A DNA stretch of 64,000 nucleotides from Mycolicibacterium stellerae (GCF_003719305.1 NZ_RARC01000008.1:1-64000); one strand, 5' to 3'. Positions 7,787 to 16,170 are shown, counted from the stretch's first letter. Program-made: numbers and translations. Notes: generated by a model not told the origin, from the sequence alone.

Positions 7787-7921
7787 TCATTGCATCATCG
7801 GCGCGAGGATGAGGAATACCACGGCGTAAACCATCGCCGCGGTCACGATCAGTGCGGCGAGCACGAGTCCCGCCGTCACCAAGATGCGCCGGGGCGTTCG
7901 CGACGACCGAATGTCGTTCAT
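7787..7921 (-). CDS. Small single-pass membrane protein, 44 residues
   Basis: This short frame reads MNDIRSSRTPRRILV followed by one long hydrophobic helix (about residues 15-41) and ends at TGA at 7789-7787. The basic N-terminus before the helix fits an inward-facing single-pass anchor. Minus-strand GGGTAA lies 10-15 bases before the ATG and resembles a SigF -10, but the -35 is poor. No obvious ribosome site is present, so it may be leaderless. I do not recognise a family. It lies between topoisomerase IB and rsbW. Confidence 0.5.
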   Translation of the reverse strand: MNDIRSSRTPRRILVTAGLVLAALIVTAAMVYAVVFLILAPMMQ

Positions 7922-8036
7922 CCCGGGGTATTACCCAGCCGAGAGCCGGGTCACACGTTGCTGGTAGTCGGGTGCATCAGTGATTAGCTGGGACACCACT
8001 TGGAGTAGTGTCGGGTCGACATTGCCGGGAGGTCAG

Positions 8037-8471
8037 ATGGCCGACGTCGAAAAGAACAACAACGGACACCAAAACGGTGACCGTTCAGTCGAGGTTCGCG
8101 TTTCAGCACAGCTGGAGAACCTCGCCGTCGTGCGCACCGTCGTCGCCGCCATCGGCACCTTCGAAGATCTCGACTTCGATGCGGTGTCCGACCTGAGGCT
8201 GGCCGTCGACGAGGCGTGTACGCGGCTGATCCGTTCGGCGGTGCCGCATTCCACTCTGGTGGTGGTCGTCAATCCTCGCGAGACCGAGGTGGTGGTCGAG
8301 GCGTCCACCACGTGCAAGACCCAGGACATTCTGACGCCCGGCAGCTTCAGCTGGCACGTGCTGAGTTCGCTCACCGATGAGGTGAAGACGTTCCAGGACG
8401 GCCAGGGTGCCGAAGAGGGTCAGGTGTTCGGAATTTCCATGACGACGAGGCGAGCGAGTTCGCTCAGGTGA
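8037..8471 (+). CDS. rsbW: Anti-sigma-F factor, RsbW/UsfX-type serine kinase-fold protein
   Basis: The 144-residue protein is a GHKL/HATPase-type anti-sigma factor (UsfX/RsbW, Rv3287c). The N-box-like stretch DLRLAVDEACTRLI (about 57-70) and the sequence ISMTTRRASSLR at the C-terminus fit the family. It should bind and silence SigF in the cytoplasm until released by anti-anti-sigma proteins. The ATG at 8037 has GGGAGG seven bases upstream. The stop codon overlaps the sigF GTG (GTGA), so the antagonist and its sigma factor are made in a coupled ratio. Confidence 0.92.
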   Translation: MADVEKNNNGHQNGDRSVEVRVSAQLENLAVVRTVVAAIGTFEDLDFDAVSDLRLAVDEACTRLIRSAVPHSTLVVVVNPRETEVVVEASTTCKTQDILTPGSFSWHVLSSLTDEVKTFQDGQGAEEGQVFGISMTTRRASSLR

Positions 8472-9259
8472 GTCGGCAGTCCTCCCAGGGTTCGTCATCA
8501 CGGCAGAACTCTGAATACGCGGATGTCGCAGACATGTTCCGCGAGTTGCAGGGGCTGACGGAGGATTCGGCGAAGTTCAGCCGCCAACGGGACCGCATCG
8601 TGGAGCGATGCCTGCCGCTGGCCGACCACATCGCGCGCCGTTTCGACGGCCGCGGCGAGCCGCGCGACGACCTCGTTCAGGTCGCCAGGGTTGGTTTGGT
8701 CAACGCCGTGATCCGGTTCAACGTCGATGCGGGCTCGGACTTCGTTTCGTTCGCGGTGCCGACGATCATGGGTGAGGTCCGCAGGCACTTCCGCGACAAC
8801 AGCTGGTCGGTGAAGGTGCCGCGCAGGCTCAAGGAACTCCACCTGCGGCTCGGCGCGGCGACGGCCGACCTTTCGCAGCGACTAGGCCGTGCGCCGACGC
8901 CATCGGAACTCGCCGCCGAACTGGACATGGACCGCGACGAGGTCGTCGAAGGGCTGGTCGCGGGCAGCTCCTACAACACGCTGTCGATCGACAGCGGTGG
9001 CGGAAGCGGCAACGAGGACGCGCCTGCAATCGCCGACACGCTTGGCGACGTCGATCTCAGCCTGGATCAAATCGAGAACCGAGAAGCGTTGCGGCCCTTG
9101 CTGGAAGCGCTGCCGGAGCGCGAGCGAACTGTGCTGGTACTCAGGTTCTTCGAGTCGCTCACCCAGACTCAGATCGCCGAGCGCGTCGGCATCTCACAGA
9201 TGCATGTGTCGCGGCTACTGGCGAAATCCCTGACCAGGCTCCGAGACCAGCTGCAGTAG
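8468..9259 (+). CDS. sigF: Stress-response RNA polymerase sigma factor SigF
   Basis: The 263-residue protein has sigma-70 regions 2 (about 45-115, with RGEPRDDLVQVARVGLVNAV), 3 and 4 (about 205-258, with a helix-turn-helix at TQTQIAERVGISQMHVSRLL). It corresponds to Rv3286c, the group 3 stress and stationary-phase sigma factor of mycobacteria. Translation starts at GTG overlapping the rsbW stop. Its 3' end overlaps the convergent STAS gene by 45 bases. Candidate SigF promoters occur at 5484, 6677 and 7749, consistent with a local regulon. Confidence 0.96.
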   Translation: MSRQSSQGSSSRQNSEYADVADMFRELQGLTEDSAKFSRQRDRIVERCLPLADHIARRFDGRGEPRDDLVQVARVGLVNAVIRFNVDAGSDFVSFAVPTIMGEVRRHFRDNSWSVKVPRRLKELHLRLGAATADLSQRLGRAPTPSELAAELDMDRDEVVEGLVAGSSYNTLSIDSGGGSGNEDAPAIADTLGDVDLSLDQIENREALRPLLEALPERERTVLVLRFFESLTQTQIAERVGISQMHVSRLLAKSLTRLRDQLQ

Positions 9260-9658
9260 CCGACGCTGCTCGGCGCATAGTCGCGCCAGCCCGGCGGGCA
9301 TGGTGGCCGCGATGGGCAGGGTGGAATCGGGGTCGCAGATCCTCATCAATCGGCTGACCGCATTGCTGGGCACCAGAACCCACTCGACACCCGCACCCGC
9401 GCAACGCACGTTCAGCGTGTGCAACGCGGAGAAGCCGGCGGTGCCGAAGAAGTCGACGCCGGTCAGGTCGAGGGCAAGGCGATGCGTTCGCTGGGCACCG
9501 CGCAGCGCGTAGTCGACGAATTCCTGAGCGTTGGACGCGTCAAGATCACCCTGGGCGGTGATGACCGCGACCGACGGCTCGAGCCACCGTGTGGTGAACG
9601 TGGCGGTGCTGCTCTGCGTGCGGTCGATGGGACGAGAGGTAGTTATGGCAGTAGACAT
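9215..9658 (-). CDS. STAS-domain anti-anti-sigma factor candidate
   Basis: The 147-residue protein carries one STAS domain (about residues 25-115), seen in VAVITAQGDLDASNAQEF and LALDLTGVDFFGTAGFSAL. In RsbV/SpoIIAA proteins the partner kinase phosphorylates a serine or threonine at the FxxS/T position; here FFGTAGFSA offers a threonine at that site. It is therefore a plausible RsbW antagonist. It is transcribed toward sigF and overlaps it tail to tail by 45 bases. AGGAAA precedes the ATG at 9658. The role is inferred from domain and context. Confidence 0.75.
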   Translation of the reverse strand: MSTAITTSRPIDRTQSSTATFTTRWLEPSVAVITAQGDLDASNAQEFVDYALRGAQRTHRLALDLTGVDFFGTAGFSALHTLNVRCAGAGVEWVLVPSNAVSRLMRICDPDSTLPIAATMPAGLARLCAEQRRLLQLVSEPGQGFRQ

Positions 9659-9831
9659 TTTCCTGTGACTCCATCAGTCGAAATTTCGGACTGTGGTTCG
9701 CGTCAAAAGTTCAAGGCCCTGGATCCTCAAAGCCCATCGGTGCAAGAGCAACATCGGTGCCTGCACGTCGATGACGTATCCCGTGGCTGTGAACTCAACC
9801 TGCTTTGACCCTACGCCCCATCGCGGCCGAT

Positions 9832-9849
9832 GATCAATCTTGATTGATC
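9832..9849. promoter_or_regulatory. Perfect inverted repeat, probable operator
   Basis: GATCAATC at 9832-9839 is repeated inverted as GATTGATC at 9842-9849 with a TT centre. It lies about 50 bases before the MobA-like start in an otherwise gene-free 240-base gap. The symmetry and AT-rich core fit a repressor site; the binding protein is unknown. Confidence 0.5.
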
Positions 9850-9900
9850 TGATTTTGATAAAGCCTGGTCAGCACGGCGAGTCGGCTAGAGACTGGTGAG

Positions 9901-10455
9901 ATGGCCGACCATGCCGCCGGAGTGGTCCTCGCAGCGGGGGCCGGCACTCGATACGGCATGCCCAAGGTGCTCGCCGATGACGGAAAGTGGTTGCGCTCAG
10001 CGGTTTTGGCACTACATGACGGCGGCTGCGACGACGTCGTTGTGGTCCTGGGTGCGGCGATCGTCGACGTACCTGCGCCTGCGCGTCCCGTGGTCGCGGG
10101 CGACTGGGCGGAGGGGATGAGCGCCTCGCTCCGGGCAGGCATAGCGGCACTGGAGCACGGGTCGGCCCGCCACGCCGTCCTGATGACCGTCGACACCCCC
10201 GACATCGGCGCCGCGGTCGTGGCGCGCGTGCTGCGCGCGGCGCGCGGGGCGCCCTCGGGAATCGCTCGGGCCGGGTACGGCCGGCGGCCAGGGCATCCGG
10301 TGGTCATCGGGCGTGCGCACTGGCCGGCGCTGGTCGCCACGTTGCACGGTGACGAGGGGGCGCGCTCGTTTCTTTCTTCGCGCAGCGATGTGGTGTGGGT
10401 GGACTGCGCCGACCTGGCGACTGGTGCCGATATCGACGTCAATCCCGGACCGTGA
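9901..10455 (+). CDS. MobA/MocA-like nucleotidyltransferase
   Basis: The 184-residue protein has the nucleotidyltransferase signature AGVVLAAGAGTRYGMPKVL at its N-terminus, an acidic metal site at MTVDTPDIG (about 95-100) and the family GHPVVIGRAHW block (about 138-148). It resembles CTP:molybdopterin cytidylyltransferase MocA or MobA but is short. Such enzymes add a nucleotide to the molybdenum cofactor. No molybdoenzyme gene is nearby, so the acceptor is uncertain. It is preceded by a perfect palindrome at 9832-9849. Confidence 0.7.
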   Translation: MADHAAGVVLAAGAGTRYGMPKVLADDGKWLRSAVLALHDGGCDDVVVVLGAAIVDVPAPARPVVAGDWAEGMSASLRAGIAALEHGSARHAVLMTVDTPDIGAAVVARVLRAARGAPSGIARAGYGRRPGHPVVIGRAHWPALVATLHGDEGARSFLSSRSDVVWVDCADLATGADIDVNPGP

Positions 10456-10675
10456 TGCCAAGCGCCTGGCCCGCGAAACGGCGGATGGCCTGCTCGGCCG
10501 CCTGGATCGCATCGGCGTCATCACCGACGCAGGACATCGTGGCGGTGTCCGGGTCGAGTGTCACCTCGGCCACCACGTCGCCTGAGATCGGTTCACACAC
10601 GTCCCAGTGGTAGCCGGTTTCGGACGGTACACCGCGCAGATACCAAGCGCCGGCATTGATTTCCACCGGTTCCAC
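10439..10675 (-). CDS. Small conserved-looking hypothetical protein, 78 residues
   Basis: The GTG-started frame encodes an acidic soluble protein with GAWYLRGVPSETGYHWDVCE near the start and a C-terminal helix AIQAAEQAIRRFAGQAL. It ends 17 bases inside the convergent MobA-like gene. The codon use looks coding and the frame is clean across its length, but I do not recognise a family. No neighbour suggests a role. Confidence 0.5.
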   Translation of the reverse strand: MEPVEINAGAWYLRGVPSETGYHWDVCEPISGDVVAEVTLDPDTATMSCVGDDADAIQAAEQAIRRFAGQALGITVRD

Positions 10676-10698
10676 GAGGCTGATAGTAGACGTGTTGG

Positions 10699-12270
10699 TC
10701 AGGTGATCGTGAGATTGCTGATGGCGGGCACCGGGCTGTCGTCGCGTTCGCGATGTGCGCTGACCGAGATTCCGCCCGCCGTCTCATGCGGGCGATCGGT
10801 TTGCACCGGCACCGTCGCCACGATGTTGTCGTCGATGGTGACCACCACCTGATCCGGTGTCACCGAGATCACGGCGTGGTAGGTAGTCGCCGACGGCAAC
10901 TCGCCGGACCCGACGTCAGTTGGCGAATAGTAGCCCTGGGTGACTTGGTATGCGGAACTGCTAACGCTGAGCTGGACCTCGTCGCGTGAATCACCCACCA
11001 GCACAGTGAGACCCGTCGTGGTGCCGTCTCCGGAGTATTCGAACGTGCCGATGTCGGCGGACACCGTGTAGTTGGTCCACATCGAGCTTCGGTAGCGCGC
11101 ATATTGCAGCGACAAGTCCTGGCCCGGCCCCGGATCGAGCACCAGCCGGCCGTCGTCGATCGTGACTTCGGTGGCCTGCTGTTCCGAGGTCATCCACTGC
11201 TCTGTGTCCAGGAGTGGTTGTGCCGCAGCGGGTTCCAACGGACTGGCAGAGATCAGTCGGTCCGCCAGCGTGTCCGGCGTGACGTCGGCGGTGACGTCCA
11301 TCCGCGCGATGTTGCCCTGGGCGCGTTGGTCGCTGGTGGTGACGCTGGTCGCGTCTGCCTGGTCGAGCATGCCGGCGTCGTAGAGCGAGGTGACGAGGTT
11401 CTTCAGTATCCCGGTTCCCGCGGGGTCGTCATCGTGAGCCGAGAAAGGGAAGGCGAACAGGGACGGCTCCGGAAGGCCGTGGACGAGAAATTGGTGTTTG
11501 CATTCGCTCAGGTCGCCGAGTACCCGCGCTTGGTACTCCTCTTGCGTCTCAACTCGGTGCTGGTCCGGCAGGTACTGCATGGTGGTCAGGAATGGTTCCA
11601 TTCCGCCGCTGGCATCCGATGGGACCCGCACATGGCCTAGATGGGTGTGGGCCTCGAGGTCCCACCGGCCGCTGGCCGAAAGTTCGGCGAGTTCAGACCA
11701 CGTCAGGTAGTAGGGGGCGTGGGTGCCGACGAAGCCGGTGATGATGAACGCCGCGGCGTGTTGGTTGTTGCGGGCAAGAATCGGGTCCGCGTACTTCCAT
11801 ACGCCGCGGGCGCCGTCGTCGAATGTGATCATCACGCTGTGCGGCGGTAGCGGTTCGCCGCGTACCCACGCGCGGATCTGGGCACTGGTCAGCGTGGTCC
11901 AACCCGCATCGTGGATGAGTTGCATTTGCGCGGCGAACGATTCCGGGCTGACGGTGTATTTGTCGCCGCGGTAGTCGATATCGTGATACGTCAGGATGAT
12001 CGGCGCGGCCTGGCTGCCGGTGCTGGCTGCGGCAAGACGGGCTGTCAGGGCGGGATCGCCTGCGGGCGCCGTGATTTCGACCTGCTCGACGATGTTGTCG
12101 TGCACCGCGGCCAGGGTCGCGGCGTGTTGCCACTGCCACGTGCCGGGGAGCAGCAGGTATCCGACGACCACGGCGACGAACGGTAACCCCCGCAGGGCAG
12201 GATGCAGACGCGCAAAGCGGCGGGTTCCTTTTGACTTGCGACCAAGGCCTGAATGGCGACCGCGGCTCAT
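10699..12270 (-). CDS. Exported polysaccharide deacetylase with C-terminal LamG-like domain
   Basis: The 523-residue protein has a basic N-terminus, one transmembrane/signal anchor (about 33-50), a NodB-type carbohydrate esterase 4 domain (about 90-330) and a C-terminal jelly-roll region of about 190 residues. CE4 marks are ILTYHDIDY, the metal-site motif MITFDDGARGVWKYA and EAHTHLGH. It should remove N-acetyl groups from an extracellular polymer. The ATG at 12270 overlaps the stop of the upstream glycosyltransferase (ATGA), which decides the start and shows coupling. The LamG-like tail may bind the polymer. Confidence 0.85.
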   Translation of the reverse strand: MSRGRHSGLGRKSKGTRRFARLHPALRGLPFVAVVVGYLLLPGTWQWQHAATLAAVHDNIVEQVEITAPAGDPALTARLAAASTGSQAAPIILTYHDIDYRGDKYTVSPESFAAQMQLIHDAGWTTLTSAQIRAWVRGEPLPPHSVMITFDDGARGVWKYADPILARNNQHAAAFIITGFVGTHAPYYLTWSELAELSASGRWDLEAHTHLGHVRVPSDASGGMEPFLTTMQYLPDQHRVETQEEYQARVLGDLSECKHQFLVHGLPEPSLFAFPFSAHDDDPAGTGILKNLVTSLYDAGMLDQADATSVTTSDQRAQGNIARMDVTADVTPDTLADRLISASPLEPAAAQPLLDTEQWMTSEQQATEVTIDDGRLVLDPGPGQDLSLQYARYRSSMWTNYTVSADIGTFEYSGDGTTTGLTVLVGDSRDEVQLSVSSSAYQVTQGYYSPTDVGSGELPSATTYHAVISVTPDQVVVTIDDNIVATVPVQTDRPHETAGGISVSAHRERDDSPVPAISNLTIT

Positions 12271-13616
12271 CGCGTCCCCCATTTGGAGTCGCGGATCGTG
12301 GCCATCGCGTAGGGGAGTTGCAAGACCAGTACGACGGTGTAAAACATGGTGAAGAAAATTCCGAGATACCAATGCTTTTCGGGTTGGTTGAGTCGGTAGT
12401 ACAGACCGTAGATGAGTGCCATCGCGGCCACGCCACCGAAGTACCAGTACGGCAACTCGCTGATGAAGTGCGGCTGGACCACCAGCGCGCGCAGTACGAC
12501 CTGCGGGGCCATCAGCGGCAGAGCGAGGCTAAGGGTGAACATCAGCACCGCCACCGGGTTCTTCCGAATCATGGCCTTGGCCGCCCGCGGCGCTTCCCGC
12601 AGCCAGCTCTTCTTCCAGCGCAGCTGTTGACGCAGGAATTGCTTGAGTTGCTCCGGCACGTTGGTGTAGGCCTGCGCGTCTGGTGCATAGAGCACCCGCC
12701 AATGTGGCAGCAGGAAGTTCGTCAAGCTGCGGTCGTCGCCGAATGTGCTCGGCTGCCCGAGGAATCGCTGGTTGAGCCACGCGTCGAGGACGGGCGCCAC
12801 CGCCGAGGTGCGATACCCGGAGAAACAGCCCGAGCAGCACGTGACCGCTCCAAACAACGCCTCAGCCGACTTGTAGATGCGGAACGCGATGTAGTACTGC
12901 ATCGCCTGCATTCGCGTCAGGAGGTTGACGCTCTTGTTGGCGACGTCGGTGTGGCCGGCCACCGCGCCCACCGCCGGGTCGGCGAAGTAGCGGATGAGTC
13001 GCTTGACGGCGCTGAAGCTCACCTGCGAGTCGGAGTCGATGAACACCAGGATCTCAGCGTCGCCTGCGGCCGCGATACCCGTGGCCATGGCATGACGCTT
13101 GCCCCGGTTCACTTCGGCGGGGATCACCACCATTTCCGGGTGGGTGACTGCGACCTCCTCGATCCGCTCAAGGGTGTCGTCGGTGGATTTGTCGTCGACG
13201 ACGACGACACGCAGGCGTTCGGCCGGATAGTCGACGTTCAGGCAGGCAAGCAGTGTGCGGGCGATGTCGGGTTCGTTGTAGGCGGGCACGATGATCGCCA
13301 CTGTCGGGCAGTACGTCGCGCCGAAGCTTCCGCGGGGCACGCGGTACAGCCACGCCAGCCCGAACCGCGAGAAGATGAACGTCGTCACCACGATGCTGTA
13401 CGCGGCCCAGACGGGATCCCGACGGAGGTTGCTCAGGCTGTCGACCTTTTGGATGCAGATGGTGATGACGATCGTGACGATCGCGATGAGAAGTATTGCG
13501 CGCAGGGTCTTCTCAGAGGTGACGCGCGGTGCGGGGGGCAGCGCGTGGCGCGGCGGTCCAGACCTTGGGCGCGCGACCGCGTGGTCCCTCTCGCGGGTGG
13601 GTGCAAGCAGTGTCAT
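12267..13616 (-). CDS. Processive family 2 glycosyltransferase (hyaluronan/chitin synthase-like)
   Basis: The 449-residue membrane enzyme has two N-terminal transmembrane helices (about 37-56 and 70-91), a GT2 catalytic domain and three to four C-terminal helices. The processive-synthase motifs are all present: VVVDDKSTDDT (about 138-147), FIDSDSQVS (DxD, about 192-200), FGDDRSLTN and QQLRWKKSW (QxxRW). Such enzymes make and extrude beta-linked polymers such as hyaluronan, chitin or cellulose. It lies between a nucleotide-sugar dehydrogenase and a deacetylase, pointing to a polymer of a uronic acid and/or N-acetylhexosamine. Confidence 0.88.
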   Translation of the reverse strand: MTLLAPTRERDHAVARPRSGPPRHALPPAPRVTSEKTLRAILLIAIVTIVITICIQKVDSLSNLRRDPVWAAYSIVVTTFIFSRFGLAWLYRVPRGSFGATYCPTVAIIVPAYNEPDIARTLLACLNVDYPAERLRVVVVDDKSTDDTLERIEEVAVTHPEMVVIPAEVNRGKRHAMATGIAAAGDAEILVFIDSDSQVSFSAVKRLIRYFADPAVGAVAGHTDVANKSVNLLTRMQAMQYYIAFRIYKSAEALFGAVTCCSGCFSGYRTSAVAPVLDAWLNQRFLGQPSTFGDDRSLTNFLLPHWRVLYAPDAQAYTNVPEQLKQFLRQQLRWKKSWLREAPRAAKAMIRKNPVAVLMFTLSLALPLMAPQVVLRALVVQPHFISELPYWYFGGVAAMALIYGLYYRLNQPEKHWYLGIFFTMFYTVVLVLQLPYAMATIRDSKWGTR

Positions 13617-13625
13617 CGGCGGCGT

Positions 13626-14954
13626 TCAGAGGACATGGCGGTCGGCAAGGTGCGACATGCGATACGTGGTGTCGAGAACCGCAGCCGCATCGGCCAGCCA
13701 TTCGTGCTGCTCTGCCGGATGGATGGTGTGCACGATGACCAGATCCCAAGCTTCGTCGGCGGGGTCGGCGTGATGTACCAGCTCATGCCCGTCCGGGGTG
13801 CGGATCAGCTGAATCTCGGCGTCGGTGTAGGAGACGCGCGCGCCTTCGCCGATCAGTCGGTCGATGATGACCAGAGCAGGTGATTCCCGGACGTCGGCGA
13901 CACCGGGTTTGTATGCCACACCGACAACGAGTACGCGTGCATTCCGCAACGCGACGCCCCGATCGGCGAGAACTCGGCGGCCCTCGTCGACCACTTCCAT
14001 CGGTCGGTGGGAGATCGCGGTCATCGCGGACTCCATCACCGGCAGCGAGGTCCGCCGGGCTCGAAGCTGCCACAGCAGGTAGTGCGGGTCGCAGGGGATG
14101 CAGTGGCCGCCGACTCCCGGACCCGGATAGAAGGGCATGTAGCCGTAGGGCTTGGTGGCTGCCGCCCCGATGACCTCCATGACGTCGAGGTTCAGTTCGT
14201 TTGCGGCAGCGGCGAATTCGTTGGCCAGCGCGATGTTGACGGCACGAAACGAGTTCTCCACGAGCTTGGTCATCTCGGCCGCCTCGGGCGATGAGACGAT
14301 GTGCAGGACGCCTGCGGTGCGGCCAAGTGTCTCGGCGGCTTTCGCGCTGCATTGCGCCGTGACCCCGCCGACGACCCGCGGTGTCAGTTCGGGTCGGTGA
14401 GCGGCCACGCCTGGGTCGATGCGCTCCGGGCTGAAGGCCACGAACACGTCGCGGCCCACTTCGAAGCCACGGGCTTGCAGCGGGGTCACCAGCATGTCGC
14501 GGGTGCAACCCGGGTAGGTGGTGGATGTCAGCACGATCAGCTGACCTAATCTGGCCTGGCGGACCACGGTGTCGCAGGCGTCGCGCAATGCGGCCAGATC
14601 CGGCGTTGTGTGGTGGTCGACGGGAGTAGGGACGCAGATCAGGACGACGTCGGCCGCCGCCAGGCTCGTCGGCTCGGTCGTCAGCGTCATCAGGTTCTCG
14701 CGAAGCGCGTCGCGCAGCCGGCTGAGATCTCGCGGCAGAAGGTCGACTCGGCCCGACTCGATTGCGGCAAGGCGGGCTGCGCTGATATCGAAGCCGAGCA
14801 AGTCGACGTCGTCGCCAGCGAGCGACAGCGCTGTCGGAAGTCCTACATATCCGAGACCCACCACGGCGACGGTGGAGGTGGCTCGTGGTGATCTGTTCTG
14901 TCGGGCCGGGCGGCCAGTCTTCTTGGCCGCTGCCAGCTTCGTTTCAACCGGCAT
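13626..14954 (-). CDS. UDP-sugar 6-dehydrogenase (UDP-glucose/UDP-ManNAc dehydrogenase family)
   Basis: The 442-residue protein has the N-terminal Rossmann motif VAVVGLGYVGLPTALSLA, the catalytic cysteine in PGVGGHCIPCDPHYL, the central ENSFRAVNIALANE helix and the C-terminal VGVAYKPGVADVRESPA block. It should oxidise UDP-glucose to UDP-glucuronate or UDP-ManNAc to the uronate with two NAD+. The sequence does not separate these two well. It is first in an operon with the processive glycosyltransferase (9-base gap) and the deacetylase, so its product is probably a substrate of that synthase. Confidence 0.88.
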   Translation of the reverse strand: MPVETKLAAAKKTGRPARQNRSPRATSTVAVVGLGYVGLPTALSLAGDDVDLLGFDISAARLAAIESGRVDLLPRDLSRLRDALRENLMTLTTEPTSLAAADVVLICVPTPVDHHTTPDLAALRDACDTVVRQARLGQLIVLTSTTYPGCTRDMLVTPLQARGFEVGRDVFVAFSPERIDPGVAAHRPELTPRVVGGVTAQCSAKAAETLGRTAGVLHIVSSPEAAEMTKLVENSFRAVNIALANEFAAAANELNLDVMEVIGAAATKPYGYMPFYPGPGVGGHCIPCDPHYLLWQLRARRTSLPVMESAMTAISHRPMEVVDEGRRVLADRGVALRNARVLVVGVAYKPGVADVRESPALVIIDRLIGEGARVSYTDAEIQLIRTPDGHELVHHADPADEAWDLVIVHTIHPAEQHEWLADAAAVLDTTYRMSHLADRHVL

Positions 14955-15357
14955 GAGCGGGGCTCCTCATCGACTCGCGCTCGCGGGACGGCCAGCGGGA
15001 GTGGGTAGTTCGTCTCGATAGTTTGCTAAATCTGCAGTTACGTGTACGAAAATAACAGACCTCGCGTTCGCCAACCCACAATTGTGATGTAGTTCACGCG
15101 GCTACTGAATGTTGCCAGTATTGCACTAGCGCGTAGAGTTCTTGTTAAAGAACCACGAAAACCACGATATTTAGCTCTACTGACTTATGCATTTAAGTTT
15201 TGCCAAAAATGCATCTTCGTGCCCATCTGAGATCTAGCACTCACGATGGTGCGCACCCAGTCGTCTGGCGGAGATCAGAGACATTAGTCGCTACAATCAA
15301 TCCATCATCGGCAGTACGGTCCGGCTGGCCGCTCACACAGTGTTTGGAGGCGCGCAC
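14955..15357. promoter_or_regulatory. Long AT-rich divergent regulatory region
   Basis: This 403-base gap separates the polysaccharide operon (minus) from the LamG-like gene (plus) and is clearly more AT-rich than its surroundings. It contains two inverted repeats: GTTCTT-GTTA-AAGAAC at 15138-15153, and ATGCATTT/AAATGCAT arms at 15187-15194 and 15207-15214. I see no gene. Its size and symmetry suggest control by one or more DNA-binding proteins. Confidence 0.5.
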
Positions 15358-16092
15358 ATGACTCTGGGGCGTGCTGCGTCCGTGCTGGCGGCCTTGGTGG
15401 CCGTCCAGGGTTGTTCAGTTGCGGTCGCGAGCCCCGCGCACATCGCGGAAACGTTCGCCGGTCCCGATGAGCTGATCGCGGCAGAGGGCACGCCGGGCAG
15501 TGATGATGCCAGCTGGGACGTCACCAGCGGGACGTTGTTCCGGGCGGGCGGCAACGGGTGGACGGGACACCCCGATGCCGGCGGCACCCCGGAATCCACC
15601 GGCTCGGCAGTCTTCCGCATGGTCTCGGAGGATCGCCGCTTCGCGGATCTGGACATGTCGGTCACGCTGCGCGTCGACGCGCTTGTCGAAACCTCGCGGA
15701 CGCCGGCCCAGGACTACGACGGAGCGCACATCTGGGTGAGGTACCGATCGGACCGAGAGCTGTATGCGGTCAGCGTCGATCGCCGGGACGCGACGATGAT
15801 CATCAAGAAGAAGTGCCCCGGTGGCGATTCGAACGGCGGCACCTACTACGACCTCAGCCCGTCGTTGCCCGACGTGCCGATTCCGCAGGGCCAGTGGCAG
15901 CACGTCGCTGTGTCGGTCCGGGACCTGCCGGATGGATCGGTACACATCACGGCCGCGCGCGACGGTGTACCCATCGAGGCGACCGACGACGGCATCGGTT
16001 GTCCGGCGCTGCGTGGTGGCGGGGGTGTGGGCATCCGCGGCGATAACGCAGAGCTTCGGTTCGCCAACATCATCGTCGACCAGGGCAGCTGA
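15358..16092 (+). CDS. Exported LamG-like carbohydrate-binding protein candidate
   Basis: The 244-residue protein has an N-terminal signal sequence (about 1-30) with GCSVAVAS, which may be a weak lipobox. The remainder resembles a concanavalin/LamG jelly roll: alternating strands with DGAHIWVRYRSDRELYAVSV, GQWQHVAVSVRDLPDGSVHI and a closing LRFANIIVDQ. The closing pattern parallels the C-terminus of the deacetylase encoded across the divergent region. ATG at 15358 is preceded by GGAGG, which decides against the GTG at 15340. I infer binding to the polymer made by the neighbouring operon. Confidence 0.6.
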   Translation: MTLGRAASVLAALVAVQGCSVAVASPAHIAETFAGPDELIAAEGTPGSDDASWDVTSGTLFRAGGNGWTGHPDAGGTPESTGSAVFRMVSEDRRFADLDMSVTLRVDALVETSRTPAQDYDGAHIWVRYRSDRELYAVSVDRRDATMIIKKKCPGGDSNGGTYYDLSPSLPDVPIPQGQWQHVAVSVRDLPDGSVHITAARDGVPIEATDDGIGCPALRGGGGVGIRGDNAELRFANIIVDQGS

Positions 16093-16170
16093 GGGCGCGG
16101 CCGGCGGAGTCCGCGTCGATAACAAGCGCAGGCATTGATTTACACCGGTTCGGCGGGGGTAATAGGAGGC

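Noticed and set aside
12231..13883. 550-codon plus-strand open frame
   Set aside because: It is the antisense of the glycosyltransferase and dehydrogenase genes, whose motifs are unmistakable. It is rich in His, Arg and Gly, as expected for an antisense frame in high-GC DNA.
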